DNA of 64,000 nt from contig CAMFGY010000012.1 in NCBI GenBank assembly GCA_945952065.1, forward strand, positions 1 to 64,000, read 5' to 3'. The stretch comes from an uncultured Burkholderiales bacterium (GTDB lineage: Bacteria > Pseudomonadota > Gammaproteobacteria > Burkholderiales > Burkholderiaceae_C). The notes beneath the pieces are model-generated. The model saw only the letters and a program-made list of their open reading frames with translations. It was not told the origin of the DNA and ran no database searches. The position numbers and the translations under genes were made by a program. Position 1 is the first letter of the stretch; every line of letters starts with the position of its first letter. Shown here in pieces: positions 63,446 to 64,000 of this stretch.

Positions 63446-64000
63446 TCAGTGCAGCGGGCCCATGATGGCGGCCAGTTCGTTGCGGCTGTGCAGCGTGCTC
63501 AAGGCGGACTGCAATCGCTCAGCCACCTCTTTTTGGCCGGGCGTTACCCACATGAACAGCGGCACTGTGCCGATCAAACGGGTTTGCAGTTGCGGGTCTT
63601 TGGTTTGGAGTTTGGGATCACTGCCGGTGGCCAGGTTCAAGATGCACAGGTCCGCGCGCCCCTTGCTGACCATGGCCATGCAGGCCTGGCGGTCCGAAAC
63701 CGGCTGCTCTTTGGCGGTGGCCGGGAGCCGGTCTTTGATCGCCAAGACGCCCCGCACATAGGCCACGGTATGCCCGGCCAATTGGCTCCAATCCATCGGC
63801 AAGGCATCGGCTTGCAAGCCGACGGCGTAGTAGCGCACGGCCACCACCGCCGGCTCAAGCCGAATCGCGCCAGGCACGCGCAAGTCAAAATCCCCAACGC
63901 GACTGAGGTCCACATGCTGCTGGCCGGTGGAAAAGCTCACCAATGCCCGGCTGGGGGGTTGTTCTTCAAGCTCAAAAGGCCGGCCCAGCTGTGCGGCCAA
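63446..64000 (-). CDS. Partial solute-binding-like protein (SBP family 3), cut by window edge
   Basis: About 185 C-terminal residues are visible; the 5' end lies beyond 64000. The pattern is that of periplasmic amino-acid-type binding folds: RYYAVGLQADALPMDW, WSQLAGHTVAYVRG, ACMAMVSKGRADLCI and a final LQSALSTLHSRNELAAIM. Such fragments can also be sensor domains or orphan proteins of the ABC substrate-binding fold lacking a transporter. The apparent TTG start at the edge is not real evidence of a start. Confidence 0.65.
   Translation of the reverse strand: MAAQLGRPFELEEQPPSRALVSFSTGQQHVDLSRVGDFDLRVPGAIRLEPAVVAVRYYAVGLQADALPMDWSQLAGHTVAYVRGVLAIKDRLPATAKEQPVSDRQACMAMVSKGRADLCILNLATGSDPKLQTKDPQLQTRLIGTVPLFMWVTPGQKEVAERLQSALSTLHSRNELAAIMGPLH

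Overview
The window is a high-G+C chromosomal segment of a betaproteobacterium. Gene content points to Burkholderiales, in or near the Rubrivivax/Leptothrix/Roseateles (Sphaerotilaceae) group: a beta-type division and cell wall (dcw) cluster, several PEP-CTERM surface proteins, LplT, Psd and RuvC of beta type, and closest-looking families from that order. This assignment is inferred from families seen, not from a marker tree. No tRNA, rRNA, CRISPR array or complete insertion sequence is visible.

Region 1 (1-16.5 kb) is mixed. It opens with a gene remnant disrupted by a short element with terminal inverted repeats. An exported esterase, a very large beta-propeller sensor kinase and a LysE-type exporter follow. 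Next comes a lipid-related stretch: phosphatidylserine decarboxylase, a class III aminotransferase, a membrane protein weakly like Mpo1, and a GT4 glycosyltransferase preceded by a good Pho-box. An exported serine hydrolase of different base composition, LplT, and a sulfur operon (two-piece YeeE/YedE transporter plus persulfide dioxygenase-rhodanese fusion) complete it.

Region 2 (17-40.4 kb) is the dcw cluster in the order mraZ-rsmH-ftsL-ftsI-ftsI2-murE-murF-mraY-murD-ftsW-murG-murC-ddlB-ftsQ-ftsA-ftsZ, nearly all genes overlapping by 1-11 nt or separated by a few bases. It has three unusual points: two complete, diverged ftsI genes in tandem; a MurD with an internal acidic/proline-rich insertion; and a NarL-type histidine kinase placed between ftsZ and lpxC, behind a clear terminator after ftsZ. 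MraZ-type operator repeats with exact 10-bp spacing lie before mraZ.

Region 3 (40.4-64 kb) is accessory and housekeeping: three PEP-CTERM proteins, a Sel1-like membrane-anchored protein, a heterodimeric ABC exporter (MdlA/MdlB type), a large secreted nuclease with C-terminal RTX repeats, a DUF1992 protein, a chemotaxis receptor, an exported rhodanese, RuvC, a CdsA-like protein with a degenerate signature paired with a PlsC-like acyltransferase, an exported M28 peptidase, a TetR repressor divergent from an SDR oxidoreductase with operators placed inside the promoter spacer, an exported GH9 glucanase with a LacI-type operator, an isolated lower-G+C methyltransferase, and a solute-binding-like protein cut by the window edge.

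The genes suggest a free-living cell that degrades external polymers (cellulose-like glucans, DNA, peptides), remodels its membrane lipids and detoxifies persulfide. The strongest candidates for new biology are the doubled FtsI, the kinase inserted before lpxC, and the Pho-box-controlled glycosyltransferase.
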